Part shown: positions 11,777 through 23,500 of the stretch, piece by piece
Position numbering within the stretch: the stretch's first letter is position 1
Layout of the letters: every line of letters begins with the position of its first letter
Notes under the pieces: model-generated
What the model saw: the letters and a program-made list of their open reading frames with translations, nothing else
Told to the model about the DNA's origin: nothing
Databases searched by the model: none
Made by a program: the position numbers and the translations under genes
Assembly (NCBI RefSeq): GCF_003576645.1
Contig: NC_044920.1
Coordinates: forward strand, 22,092,734 to 22,156,733
Source: Ipomoea triloba
Taxonomy: Eukaryota; Streptophyta; Magnoliopsida; Solanales; Convolvulaceae
Direction of reading: 5' to 3'
DNA: 64,000 nucleotides

Positions 11777-12504
11777 AGTGCTCATACATTACACTGTGCA
11801 CATGTTCACATTGAAATGCACAGATACACATTATGCACCACTACAAGCAAATGCGCACGAACATGTACTATAGTGCGTAAACGCCAAGTTTACAATGCAC
11901 ACGCACATCACATGAACACAAAGCGTACACTAGGGCATGGTGAGGTGCACACATATGATGAAGAACTAACAACAAGGAAGAGCAGTGCAAATGCACAGCT
12001 ACGGAGGCCACAACGCACACCAGTACATTGCCGGTGAAAATTACATATACGTTAATCACAAATATAGACAATACCATATACTTAAATGATAGAAAATTAA
12101 AAAATGCAAAAACAAATTGAGTTCATCGTTGAATAAAAGAAAGGTAGGAAAAGAAAAAAAATTCCAAAGAAAGATGAAGAAAGAACTCTACACGAAGAAA
12201 GCTAGCTAGGGAGCAAATTACTGAAATTAAAAAATAAAAATAAATATCATAGCCATACATAGTCTAAATGGAGATTCTAGATTTGTCTATAATTTTTTTT
12301 GTGGCGGTTCCATATTGACAACTTGTTTAATAAATGAGATTAAAGAGAAGTAGAAATAAGTGAAATATATCTAGCTTGTTCAGCTAAATGACTATTCTAG
12401 AATTATATTGCACTTTGAGAGAGTCCAAATTTTATGTCTTAGCGACAGTGTCTAGCAGCATTAATAACAGTATTAATTAAAATCATATTTTACACGGCAT
12501 TGAA
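11777..12504. other. Non-coding stretch, no gene seen
   Basis: AT-rich DNA with a run of CACA/TGCAC-rich words at 11780-12030. Open frames here are short and have no family features. Confidence 0.5.
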
Positions 12505-12830
12505 TAAATAGTTCTTGCCAAAAAATTCAAAGCTTGAAGAATGAATAAACTTAAAAGTTTGCTGAAGAATGGTTGAAATCCTTCTTAGAATACTTGATCA
12601 GACAATGGATAGCTGATGATTGTAAATTCAAAGTGGAAGCTAAGATTGTAAATGTCTAAACTGAATTGGCTAAATTATTTGGCAAAAACATGTTTAATTT
12701 GTAGTCAGTTTTGGAAGGCAATTATTCCTTTTATGCTTAGGAAAGACATAAAGCATTGAATTGAACAAAACGGAATCACATGTTCCAGATTGAGACGAAG
12801 AAGTTAAAACTACCTGCACGAGTTTAGCTT
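12505..12830. repeat. Segment paralogous to 1615-2005
   Basis: Shares CTTAGAATACTTGATCAGAC and TGCTTAGGAAAGACATAAAG and their surroundings with the segment beside the hAT element. This copy lacks the hAT insertion and the poly-G tract. Confidence 0.7.
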
Positions 12831-12844
12831 AAAATCTTTGGCAT

Positions 12845-13080
12845 ATATTCATGTTATTAACACATGTTGTAATATGTTTGTGCATTCGAATGTTATTAAG
12901 AGAATGAGTTCTGTGTATTTTTTGTATTCTAGGCAACTGTTCTATGTATAACATTCGAATGTTAGGAGGATGAATTCTGTGTATTTTGTGTCAATATTCT
13001 GTGTATTCTAGGCAACCGTTCTGTGTATTCATGTTAGTAACACATGTTGTGATGTGTTTGTGCATTCGAATGTTAGGATA
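12845..13080. repeat. Local direct repeats
   Basis: A unit of about 60 bp (TATTCATGTTAKTAACACATG through GTGCATTCGAATGTTA) occurs at 12845 and again near 13025. Shorter pieces (TTCTGTGTATTCTAGGCAAC) recur between them. Confidence 0.7.
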
Positions 13081-13362
13081 CACTGAATATAAGCCCAAGT
13101 ATTATCTCTTATGTTCCATATTTTTCAAATTTCACAATGTTGTTTAAATATTCACCTTTTGTCGTGTGTGTTTTTGTGATTTGATGAACTTGTGTATGTT
13201 TTTTGTTCTTGCTTCTTCGTCATTGTTTTTGTTGTTGTTCAAATTACAGTTATATTTTAATTATAAAAAAAACTATAAAATCCGTAACAATACGGCTGGT
13301 CCATGGTATAATGTTCCAAATTATGCTTAAAGTGACCAGATCCCTTGTGCGCACCGACATTT

Positions 13363-13655
13363 GGAGTGTGTTTGGTTGACAGATTTTGCTATCAGGAATT
13401 GGTATCAAAATCATTGTTATTCTTTGGTTGACAAGTTTTAGAATACTACTATGAGTTTTGATTACTCTATTAATTGCAAAACTCATTCCCTAATAAAATA
13501 AGGGTTTCATCCCTTTCTCCTCAACGGCTTCCCCAACTATTAATAATAATCCTTATTCCATCCTACTACAAAACATGCAAAATATTTTACCAAAACCTAT
13601 TACCGTTTATTTTATACCCATTCCGATTCCTATTCTCATGTGCAACCACCCTAAA
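13363..13655. mobile_element. Probable Harbinger-like MITE
   Basis: Left end GGAGTGTGTTTGGTTGACAG; right end, read inverted, AGGGTGGTTGCACATGAG. These recall the GGGYGTTTGGTT ends of PIF/Harbinger MITEs. No coding region is seen and the target duplication was not resolved. Confidence 0.4.
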
Positions 13656-13659
13656 TGCA

Positions 13660-13900
13660 TGCCATACGTTAATGGAGGACTTTAGTGTTTGTTGGACATG
13701 TGTAGAGAACATTGAGTGTTCAGCCAATAGCATTATTGAATTGAAAACTTGAGAAAATTGGAGTTGTGAATTGAATATTCATAAAATCAAAAGTAAACTC
13801 TAATGTCACATCCCATTTCATTCCCTATATACCTCAAGCTAAGCGCCGTATCCAATTAAAAACTTGAGTATTTAATTTGTTGTGCACTTATAGTTTTAAG
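13660..13900. repeat. Upstream region of the LTP gene, paralogous to 37670-37960
   Basis: Blocks such as AGTGTTTGTTGG, AACTCTAATTT/GTCACATCCCA and AATTRAAAACTTGAGTRTTT recur in order upstream of RLK-B. The RLK-B unit thus seems once to have carried the same neighbouring sequence but no lipid-transfer gene follows there. A TATA-like box (CCTATATACC) lies near 13825. Confidence 0.6.
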
Positions 13901-13969
13901 CCCATACATCGATCACCTCAACATTCCGATCGAGAAGAGAGAGTCTAGTTTCTTCCTTCTACGCATAAC

Positions 13970-14335
13970 ATGGCTTCCACCAAAATGCTCGCGGCGGTGC
14001 TAATGTTGACGGCCACGGCCACGGCCACCGCCACGGCCCAGTCCATCTCCTGCGCTGCGTACCTCAACTCCACAAAACCGCCCGCCTCCTGCTGCGACGC
14101 GCTCAAAGAAAGCGTGACAAAAGAGCTGAGTTGCCTCTGCAAACTCTATAAGAATCCGGAAGTGTTGAAGTCCCTGGGAGTGAACATCACTCAGGCGCTT
14201 CAGCTTCCCAAGCACTGCGGTATAAGCAACGACGTCAGCGCCTGTGACAAAGATTCCACTCCTAAATGCTGCGGTAGATTCAGAGTTTTGGTGTCTCAAC
14301 TGTTGCAGCTTTTAATGGAGGTGTTTCAATTCTGA
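13970..14335 (+). CDS. Secreted nsLTP-like (8-cysteine family) protein with one conserved Cys missing
   Basis: A 121-codon single-exon frame. Residues 1-24 (MASTKMLAAVLMLTATATA...AQ) form a signal peptide. The rest follows the lipid-transfer/2S-albumin cysteine pattern: Cys, then PPASCC, then SCLCKL, then a conserved Cys after LPKH, then SAC. The motif normally has eight Cys, the first about ten residues before the pair-adjacent one; here the mature chain starts straight at the second (SISCAAYL), so Cys1 seems lost. The tail after SAC adds KCCGRF and an amphipathic end rather than the Ser/Pro-rich GPI tail of the LTPG group, so an unrecognised 3' intron is possible. A conserved NITQALQLPKHC segment supports the family. 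Likely role: extracellular lipid binding. The AATAAA at 14475 could serve as poly(A) signal. Confidence 0.75.
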   Translation: MASTKMLAAVLMLTATATATATAQSISCAAYLNSTKPPASCCDALKESVTKELSCLCKLYKNPEVLKSLGVNITQALQLPKHCGISNDVSACDKDSTPKCCGRFRVLVSQLLQLLMEVFQF

Positions 14336-14539
14336 GCAGCAGCGCAGTTAGACCTCAGAGTACGTGTTGTTTGCAGAACACTGCACTGTTAGTTGTACTT
14401 GAGAATTCTGATATGAATTTGGCATATATATACACATAATATCCTGTGATTATTGAAATATTCTTTTAGCTGAAAATAAAGCTTAAGAAAAAAAAAAAAC
14501 AAATTTTGATATTTATTATTGTTAGTCGTCGATATTAAT

Positions 14540-14708
14540 TGAGGCATGGCCACCTATTTCTTATTGTTAATTGTCCATATTAATTGAGGCATGCGGTCGT
14601 TGCTTTCAAGTTTCAACACGGAGTATATTTTGATTACTGAGCATCTATTAGGCGGCCGGGGTGACAAATGGATTAAGAGGCATCCTACATCCAGCACTTG
14701 ACCCATCT

Positions 14709-14754
<46 letters not shown>

Positions 14755-15660
14755 GGCATCAAAGCTTGGAGAGATTGATTGATTAAGCTAGATCCGGCAA
14801 GAGATTGATGGAGTTAGAGACACATGGTCCAAGTAATAACTTATTGATGAATGAGTTAATACAATACTTAATTAGTACGTGAAATAATTGATATTTAATA
14901 GCTTGATTAAATGTGATTATGAATATAAAATTGTACATGTTTTAAATGTTGTTGTGATATGTATATTTGTTTTCATTTTTTTGGGTAGAAATTATAAATT
15001 AAATTTATTATTTTAAAATATATATATATATATATATATTACGTCGATTTTTAAAAAATCGACATGTTGTATAATTTTCAAAAAATTTAAAAATGATACG
15101 ACATAGATTTAAATAAAAAAATGATGTTGTATCAATTTTAATTTAAAAAAATACATACAAAGTCATTTTTTAATTGGTTTGTAATTTAAATTTAAAAAAA
15201 AAAGTAAACAAAGTCATACTATATTGTTTTTTAATAAAAATTGAAGTGGTATATAATTATTAAAAAAATAAAATGGATATGACGTCGATTCTTCTAAAAA
15301 AACCGACATAATATATATTTTTTATTTTTTAAATAAGATACCACGTACGTCGATTTATTTAATAATCGACATGGTATCTCTTTTTTTTTTTTTTGTTTAC
15401 TATATCTATACGACGTCAATTTTCTGATGTCGTACCATTTATTTATTACGTCAAGCAAAACTACGTTGGATAATAACCGATGCCATATACCAAAAATAAC
15501 TAATGTTATAAAGATTTCTATTGTAGTAGTGCACCGTCCCAAATAAAAACTAAGGACAAATCTTAGCCATGTAAAATAAGTTATCAACGGCTATGATTAA
15601 AAGTCAAATCCGATTTTGCATAATGAACAATTCAATTCCCATAATATCTATTCAGTGGTA
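14540..15660. repeat. Orphan copy of the RLK upstream flank
   Basis: Colinear with 9760-11060, including the (AT)n tract (14711-14749), AATCAAAGCTTGGAGAGATT-type sequence near 14757, and the CACTA-like right end near 15527. In RLK-A this flank lies directly in front of the receptor gene. Here the corresponding position is occupied by the lipid-transfer gene, so a receptor copy was probably lost or never included. Confidence 0.7.
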
Positions 15661-16739
15661 AATTGGTCCAAAAAAAAAATTCTAAACTTCCACTATGTTT
15701 ATTGCCCATAATATCAATTAAGTGACAAATTCCCATTACTTGATGAATAAAATGATTAGCAACACATCCTATTTATACTAAATGATAAACTAATAAAGCT
15801 AAAAAGAAGGTAATCCAGGTAACCACACACTCCTCACGTATTGTTGTTGTCATATTCCTATGATAACATGCATTACACACGTACCCACTATGTTTATTGC
15901 CCATTTTTCCTAATTAACTTGGTTTAACATTATAATAATAATAATATTATTATTATAACAGTAACTACTAAATAAACCTCTTATTAGAATTCAATTCACG
16001 ATATTCGATTATTATTATGATTTCTTTCTTGTTATTTAATTACTTGTTTTCTCGGTTGATTTTATTAATTCAATCTTTTAAAAAATTTTAGGACTAGATT
16101 TAAAAGCTTCTATTTCCTAGTATTTGATTAAATCACTCGTAACACCATTCTCTCTAGCAACACTTTGAAATAGTATGAGGATTACCTGTAAGTTGATGCT
16201 TCTAGGATGACTCAAATAACATTAGTGTTGAAGTTTATCATGAAGTTTTTAATAATATGTAATATTCAATTTATTTTTTATTAATTAATAATAAGTTTTG
16301 ATTTTCAATTTAAATTTTAAATTCATGTATCTATTTATTATATTTAAATTAAGTCTATCATAAAAACTTAAAGTAATTATAATAATACTTATCTCACTAT
16401 GACACAACAACAATATTTTTAATATTTAATCCGTGCATCACACGGATACAATACTAGTTAATGTTAAATGCTACCATCAGTTTTACATCGTGGCGGCACC
16501 AAAAAAGAAATTATTATTATGATTATTATTTTTTTTTTAAAGAACACACCACAGTACAGTGCTACTCAGTTTCAGGAGAATATGAATTGGCAAGCACTTG
16601 GTGACAAATCCTGTCAGTTTTCTTGTTGGCAATAACAAAGAAGATAAAAATTCAAAAGAAATATATTCATATGTATAATTTTTTTATAATTTTTTTCATA
16701 AATATTTACGAAAATATATATTGACCGAAATATATATAT
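15661..16739. other. Non-coding intergenic stretch
   Basis: AT-rich, with a short local repeat (CACTATGTTTATTGCCCAT at 15691 and 15885). No gene or convincing element ends are seen. Confidence 0.5.
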
Positions 16740-17060
16740 GCATAAGAATACGAAAAATTTTCACAACAAATAGGTATTCATATCATATATATTTAAGTTT
16801 AGGGTATAGTATACTTTAACAAAACATTTAACCTCTTGGTCCTCTTTAATAGGAAAACAGGACAACCATTTAAGAGTTCTTTAAAAAGATGAGTACATAA
16901 TCATCCCAAATATTAAATCATGCATATTGAATTAACACAATTACACAAACGAGACAATTAAAGAAAAGAAAAGCGAACTATATATTATTACTACGTACAT
17001 TATTATATTGTTAAATTGAGATGGTGTTTAAATATTTCTTTCACCACCTCCAACGAGTTG

Positions 17061-17490
17061 TTATATATACCATGCACTAGGGTTTACTTTCCAAGGTGAA
17101 TCCTGATCTTAAATTGTGTAGTTTTAATATTGTGATTGTGAACTTTTAAAATATAAATTGTGTTTCTAAATAAAAGTACAACGGTAGAACGAAATTTGTG
17201 AATACAATACAAGATCATTAAATCTTAATCTATCAATATTGTGCAACTGCAATATTTGAAAAGAACTTGTGAATACAAAACACGGTAATTTTTCAAAAAA
17301 AAACAAACAAAACACGGTAATCAACTACATATATGTTAACATTGTGCGTACGTAGTATACAAATTGTGAATTTTTAAGAGATAAATTGTGAACATATAGT
17401 ATGTAAATTGTGTATCTAAGTCAGAACAACATCATCATTCAAAACTCATGAAGTCCACATTGCAAGGAGGACCCGAGTCCACAGAATAAT
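17061..17490. mobile_element. MITE in the RLK-B 3' flank (TTATAC...GGACYMGGGT family)
   Basis: Left end TTATATATACCATGCACTAG then GGTTTACTTTCC; right end, inverted, ATTATTCTGTGGACTCGGG then TCCTCCTTGCAATG. The same position in RLK-A (about 4495) runs CACCTCCTCCAACCTGCAAA without it. Copies of a similar 8-9 bp word (CCTCCAAC and CCTCCCAC) flank the insertion, suggesting an 8-9 bp target duplication. A relative is at 40035-40300. Confidence 0.5.
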
Positions 17491-17593
17491 TTGCCTCCTC
17501 CCACGTGCAAAAATAAACTAACGCTATTAGTCCATATACATTGAAAGCACTTAATTTAATAAACAAATGTGAGTAGCATATATACCGCAAATT

Positions 17594-20500
17594 TTAGAAA
17601 ATTGTGAGGCATTCACGTTTGATCTTGTTTAGTTTTGCCATGACAGTTTGAACATCCATCCTCTCCTCAGGAGACTCGGTTGTGCAACTCAAAGCCAACT
17701 CCAAAATAGATGATATGCATTGCAATTTTTGTCTAAATTTCAATTCTTCGAGCCTCATTAAAGTTGGGTCCACAATTTCTTCAAGAGTATGAGAAAGTGA
17801 ATTAGAAACCCAACTCCTTAGACTAAGGTCTCCGGTGAACATTTCATCATTTGGCTTCCTCTTGGTAAACACTTCCATTAACATTATGCCGTAACTGTAA
17901 ATATCACATTTTGTGGAGACCATCCCACTTGATCCATACTCTAACGTAGATATACAAATACAAGTCAAATTTATGATTATTATTTTTCATTTGAGAAAAA
18001 ATAAAAATTATGCAAGACACTTAAAAAGAAATAAACAAAATAAAATATATAGTAGGGTAATTTTCATCACCTGGGGCAATGTATCCAATTGTGGCCATGG
18101 TTATGGTATAAGCAACCGATTCATCGTCTCCAAGTAACTTCGCAATGCCAAAGTCACTTACATGTCCCACCATATCTTCATCAATTAAAACATTAGTTGG
18201 CTTTAAATCACAATGAGCAATTGGACTTGAGTAACCATGGTGCAAATACTCTAATGCACATGCCACATCAATCATGATGTTTAGTCTTTGCATGATGTGC
18301 AAAGATTGCTGGTCAGAGTACAACCAATTGTCTAGACTACCGTTCGGCATGTACTGAAGTATGAGTGCTTTAAAATTCGTGTTAGAGCAAGCACTTATCA
18401 CCTTCGTGAGATTTCTATGACGGAGATTGCGCAAAACTTCACATTCAGTAGAAAAACTCTTAAATGCATCTTCAACTTGCAAATTAAAGACCTTGACAGC
18501 AAAGAGTAACCCATTTCCAAATGTGCCCTTGTAAACAGAACCGAAGGTTCCGGCCCCTAACAAGTTATTATGACTAAATCCTTGAGTTGCTCTCTGAAGT
18601 TCATAGTATGAAATTCTCAATGGCACTATTTCTTGTAAAAAGTTAACCTCATTAGCTATGACAATTTTACTTTTGCATTTCCAAAATAAAAGTATAATCA
18701 TTGAGATTCCCACTATCAACATCGCCGCAGAGATGAATACAATCCGAAGTGCTCTCCTTATTAATGGATGAGAATTAGAATAAACATTGCAAGGTGGAAC
18801 ATTTAGCCTGGGAGAACCACATAATTCTTCATTGGACAAAAAAGATTGATAAGTGAAATTTACAAATTGGCCTTTGTTGGGGATTTCTCCACTTAACCTA
18901 TTGAAAGATACATTGAAACCTTTGAGATAGTGGAGCTTCTCTAAGGACCTTGGAATCCCTCCTGTTAGATTGTTATTTGACAAATCCAAGTATTCCAAAC
19001 TAATCATGCTTCCAAAAGAATCAGGGATAGATCCTTGTAGAAGATTATTAGCTAAGGAAAAGTTTATCAAACTTTGCAAACCTCCAATGGTAGTTGGAAT
19101 ATAGCCAGAAAAATGATTCCTTGATAGATTGATGTATATTGCAACTTTCATGTTTGCAATCTCTGGATGTAAAGAGCCATTCAAGAAATTTGAAGACAAG
19201 TCGAGTTTCAAGACGTCCTTAAGATTCCAGAGGCTTGATGGTATGTTAAAACTCAATCTGTTAGAAGGTAGATAGATCTCTCTTAGAGAAGTAGCATTCC
19301 CCATGCACTCAGGAATAGAACCCCAAATATGATTTTCACTTAAATACAAACTATCCAAGTATTTCAAATTACAAATGCTATTCGGCAAACACCCACTTAG
19401 TTTATTGTTTGCAAGGTTCAACCTTTGAAGTTGGTTTAGACTTCTTATACCTCTGGGAACAACTCCGGTCAATTCATTTTGGGATAAGTCTAGTCCCATG
19501 AGACTACTTAAATTACCAACTTCGTTTGAAATTTTGCCCATTATATTACAACCAAATGCAATAAAGATCTCAAGGGAGTTGGAGAGATTACCAAAGGAAC
19601 TTGGTAGGACAATATTCAGAGGATTATTAGATATCGCTAGTTTTCTCAAGTATCTACAATTTGCCAATGAAGTCATAAAATTGATCCCTGTAGAAGAGGA
19701 TTCGCTTGTCAACCTGTTATTGAATATCAACAATTGTTCCAAAAATTGTAATTCTCCCAAAGAGTTGGGAATTGGGCCACTAAAACTGTTGATTTCGAGG
19801 TTTAAGACTTCTAGTTTAGAACAATTGGAGATATAACTTGGAATAGCTCCACTAAGGTCATTAAGATCAAGGCCAATTTCTATGATATTTTGAAGCTTAT
19901 AACCCATTTTAGGGGGAAGGCTACCTGAAAGTTGATTGAACCCAAGACCTAGTCCTAGTAGGCTAGAGATATTGAATATACCCCACGGTATGGAACCGCT
20001 AAGAGAGTTGAATTGTAAAAGAAGGTACTCCAACTTTTCAAGATTGCTAGTCTCTCGAGGTATTGTACCTACCAAATTGTACAAGAAAAAGAAACACAAA
20101 TTCTTTAATACATGAAAACATATTAATATATTGAAGACACTATTAAAATATGAAACCTTCCATATAAATTATTCACAGCAATATGATATACTGCTAATCA
20201 CTGTTCACATTGTCTACTGTGAAATTAAAAAAAAAATCATGTAAGATTTATTATCCCTACACATCTTATCCAATCAACTGCAAATAGATCATAGTAAAAT
20301 ATGATAGTCATTTGTTATGGTACTAGCTAGAGAACATGCACTGTGAGAAGGTGTAAGTCCAACATAGAGTGAAGGTGTTTGTGTATAGCTGATCTTACAT
20401 TTCATAAGATTATAAGAGAGATTCAAAAGCTTTCAAGAGATATTTAGTGTTCTAAGCCAAAAGAATAATCTGTATTTTAATAGTCTAACGCTATATCAAA

Positions 20501-23500
20501 ATTATCTCTTTTTTTGAAAGGTGTTGGAAGATCATTTGAGTAAGGCGACTTGATAGCTGACCCTTTGTGAAGATTGATAAGATAGTGAAGATTAGATCGA
20601 CGAGGAGCTCGTGACTTATATTTAAGGATTATCATCGGAAGAAGCAAGTAGCATTGTGTTACAACAAAATCATTCACTTTTATTTGCTCATACAATAATA
20701 CTTAGTGGAATTCCCCATTGTGTTAAGGAGAAGAATAGAGTTGAGAATTCCGTGAACCACTATAAATATTTCACTCTTTTTACTTTAGGCTCTTTTTATC
20801 TATCTAACCATCCATACTACACCCACTACACTCACTCGTTCAAATTAAATTAAATCTAACTAAATACAAAACTTGGCCAAGTCTAAGGCTTCCGTGTTAG
20901 GACTCTATGTATTCGAGTCATATTGTGTGTTAGGACTCTATGTATTCGAGTCATATTGTGATTCACTATCCTACTCTCCCTATACTTGTTAGGACTCAAT
21001 GTATTCGAGTCATATTGTGATTCACTATCCTACTCTCCCTATACTTCTGACATGTATATATACTCTCCCTATCTCTGTAAATCATAGTTGTCATTATTGA
21101 ATACAACAATACAGTTCTAATCTGGTGTCAGTTAGCCTAGGTTTTGTGATCCAATGGTTGAAAGTTCTGCAAATTTGTCTGAGCAAACCGTCTCGGATGT
21201 GGCTGTCTCGTCTGTTACGTCGGCAATGACTTCGTTGTCGATTGCCCTTCACTTTATCAGCATCAAGTTAACCTACAAGAACTTTCTATTTTGGAAAACT
21301 TAGGTTGTTCCCTTTCTTGTTAGTCACGATTTAATTGGATTCGGTGATAGCACTTGTCCGACTTTGCCTGCTACCCTACCTCCTACTACTCCTACTTCTT
21401 TGTCGTTGCCCAACCCGGAGTTCGTTACTTGGCGCCGGCAGGATCAAGCTCTGTTGTCAATGCGTGTGTCTTCCGTTTCTGATGAAGTAATGCGCTTGGC
21501 TGTGGGATGTCACACCAGCCGAATATTATGGGATGCTATTACTCAGTCGCTAGCTTCGTTTACTCGTACCCGTACGTTGAATTTGATTGGTCAGCTTCAA
21601 ATTCTCCGGCAAGGAGACATGTCTGTTTCAGATTATATTGGTCGTGCTAAGGTCATCGTGCAGGAGCTTTCCCTCCCCGGCCGACCGGTGACCCTTGACG
21701 AACAAAACTTATACGTTTTTTGAGGGTTGCGGTCGGACTTCAGGGCTTTGACGGCCTCTCTTGCCGTTCGCGGGACTCCGGTAACGCTCCAAGAGCTTGC
21801 AGATCATCTTGGTGCCTAGGAGTTCATTGATGCTGAGGAGTACGGCAATGGCGTGGGGTGCTGCTATTGGACAACACCGTGGTCATAGGCAGTCTGGTCG
21901 CGGAGGCGCTCATGGTCGAGGTGGCTCCGGTGGAGGCGGTCGTTTGATCTGCCAAATTTGTGGTCGTACTGGGTACTCGGCTGCTGCATGCTACGATAGG
22001 TTCAATGAGGTAGTAGCTCCTAGGGCTCATTTGTCCTATAATGATGTTGGCTCCCATGGTGTTAATGATTCTCAATTGTGGATTCCTGATACGGGTGCCA
22101 CGACTCATGTGACTCCTGATCTTGCTGCGTTATCTGCCCCTGAGGAGTATGTTGGTACTGACACATTACATGTTGGTGATGGTATGGGTTTACCTATTAG
22201 TCATGTTGGTCATGCTTCGTTCCGTACTGCCTCTCGTTCTTTTCAATTGTCTAATATTCTTCGTGTTCCTTCAATTTCTACGCCTCTTTTATCTGTTCAA
22301 AAGTTTACTACAGATAATAATGTGTTTTTGAGTTTCACCCGTCTTTCTTTGTTGTGAAGGATATTCAAACCAATGGCATTCTGCTATGGGGCAGTAGCTT
22401 TGGCGGTCTCTATACCCTTCCAATTTCAAGCTCTAGTTCATCTCCTTCTGCATTTCTTTCAGCTTGCGCCTCTGTTTCTACGTGGCACGGTTGTCTTGGT
22501 CATCCTCATGATCATGTTCTCAGTACTATTTTACATTTTTGTTCAGTTAGTGGGTCTAAGTCTTTGTTTCGTTGTAATTCGGGTCTCTGTAGTGCTTGTC
22601 AGTTGGGCAAGTCTGCGCGTTTTCCTTTATCTCGTATTGATTCTTCTAGTTCGGATGTTTTGGAGTTGATATATACTGATATTTGGGGCCCTACTCATGT
22701 TTTATCTTCTGATGGTTATTGATATTTCGTTATTTTCGTTGATGATTGTTCTCGTTATACTTAGTACTATCCTATGAAACAGAAGTCTGATCTTTATGCT
22801 ATATTTGATAAGTTTCGTGTGATGGTCGAACGATTTTTTAATCTTAAGATCAAGTCTATTTAGTCTGACTTAGGAGCTGAATATAAGAAATTGCATGCCA
22901 CTCTTGCTCAGCTAGGTATTTTTCATAGACAGTCTTGTGCTTACACCATGAGCAGAATGGGCGAGTTGAGCGCAAACACAGGCACATTGTTGAAACTGCT
23001 TTAACTCTCTTGGCCCATGCATCTGTTCCCTCTAGGTTTTGGAATTATTTGTTTGAGACTGCTGTTTATCTCATTAATCGTATGCCATTTCCCACGTTGA
23101 ATAATTCTAGTCCCAATTACATTCTTCATAAGTCATCGCCCTCTTATTCTTTTCTTAGGATCTTTGGGTGTCTGTGTTATCCTCATTTGCGTCCCTACAA
23201 TCGTCATAAAATGTCCTTTCGGTCGTCTCCGTGTGTCTTCTTAGGTTACCCAGACTCTTTTCGGGGGTACAAGGGCATGGACTTACTGACTAACAAGGTT
23301 TACGTGTGCAGGCATGTTCGTTTTGATGAGACTAAGTTTCCTTTTGCGTAGTCTGCGGTACAGGTGGCTTCGTCTCCCTGTCCCATGCCATGGGCCGAGT
23401 CAATTTTTCCTCCACGTTCTACTGTTGCTCCTGTGGCGTGTTCTTCTTCTCAATCTGTCGAGCCCATTGCCGTGACCACCGCGGTTGCCAGACCGCGTGG

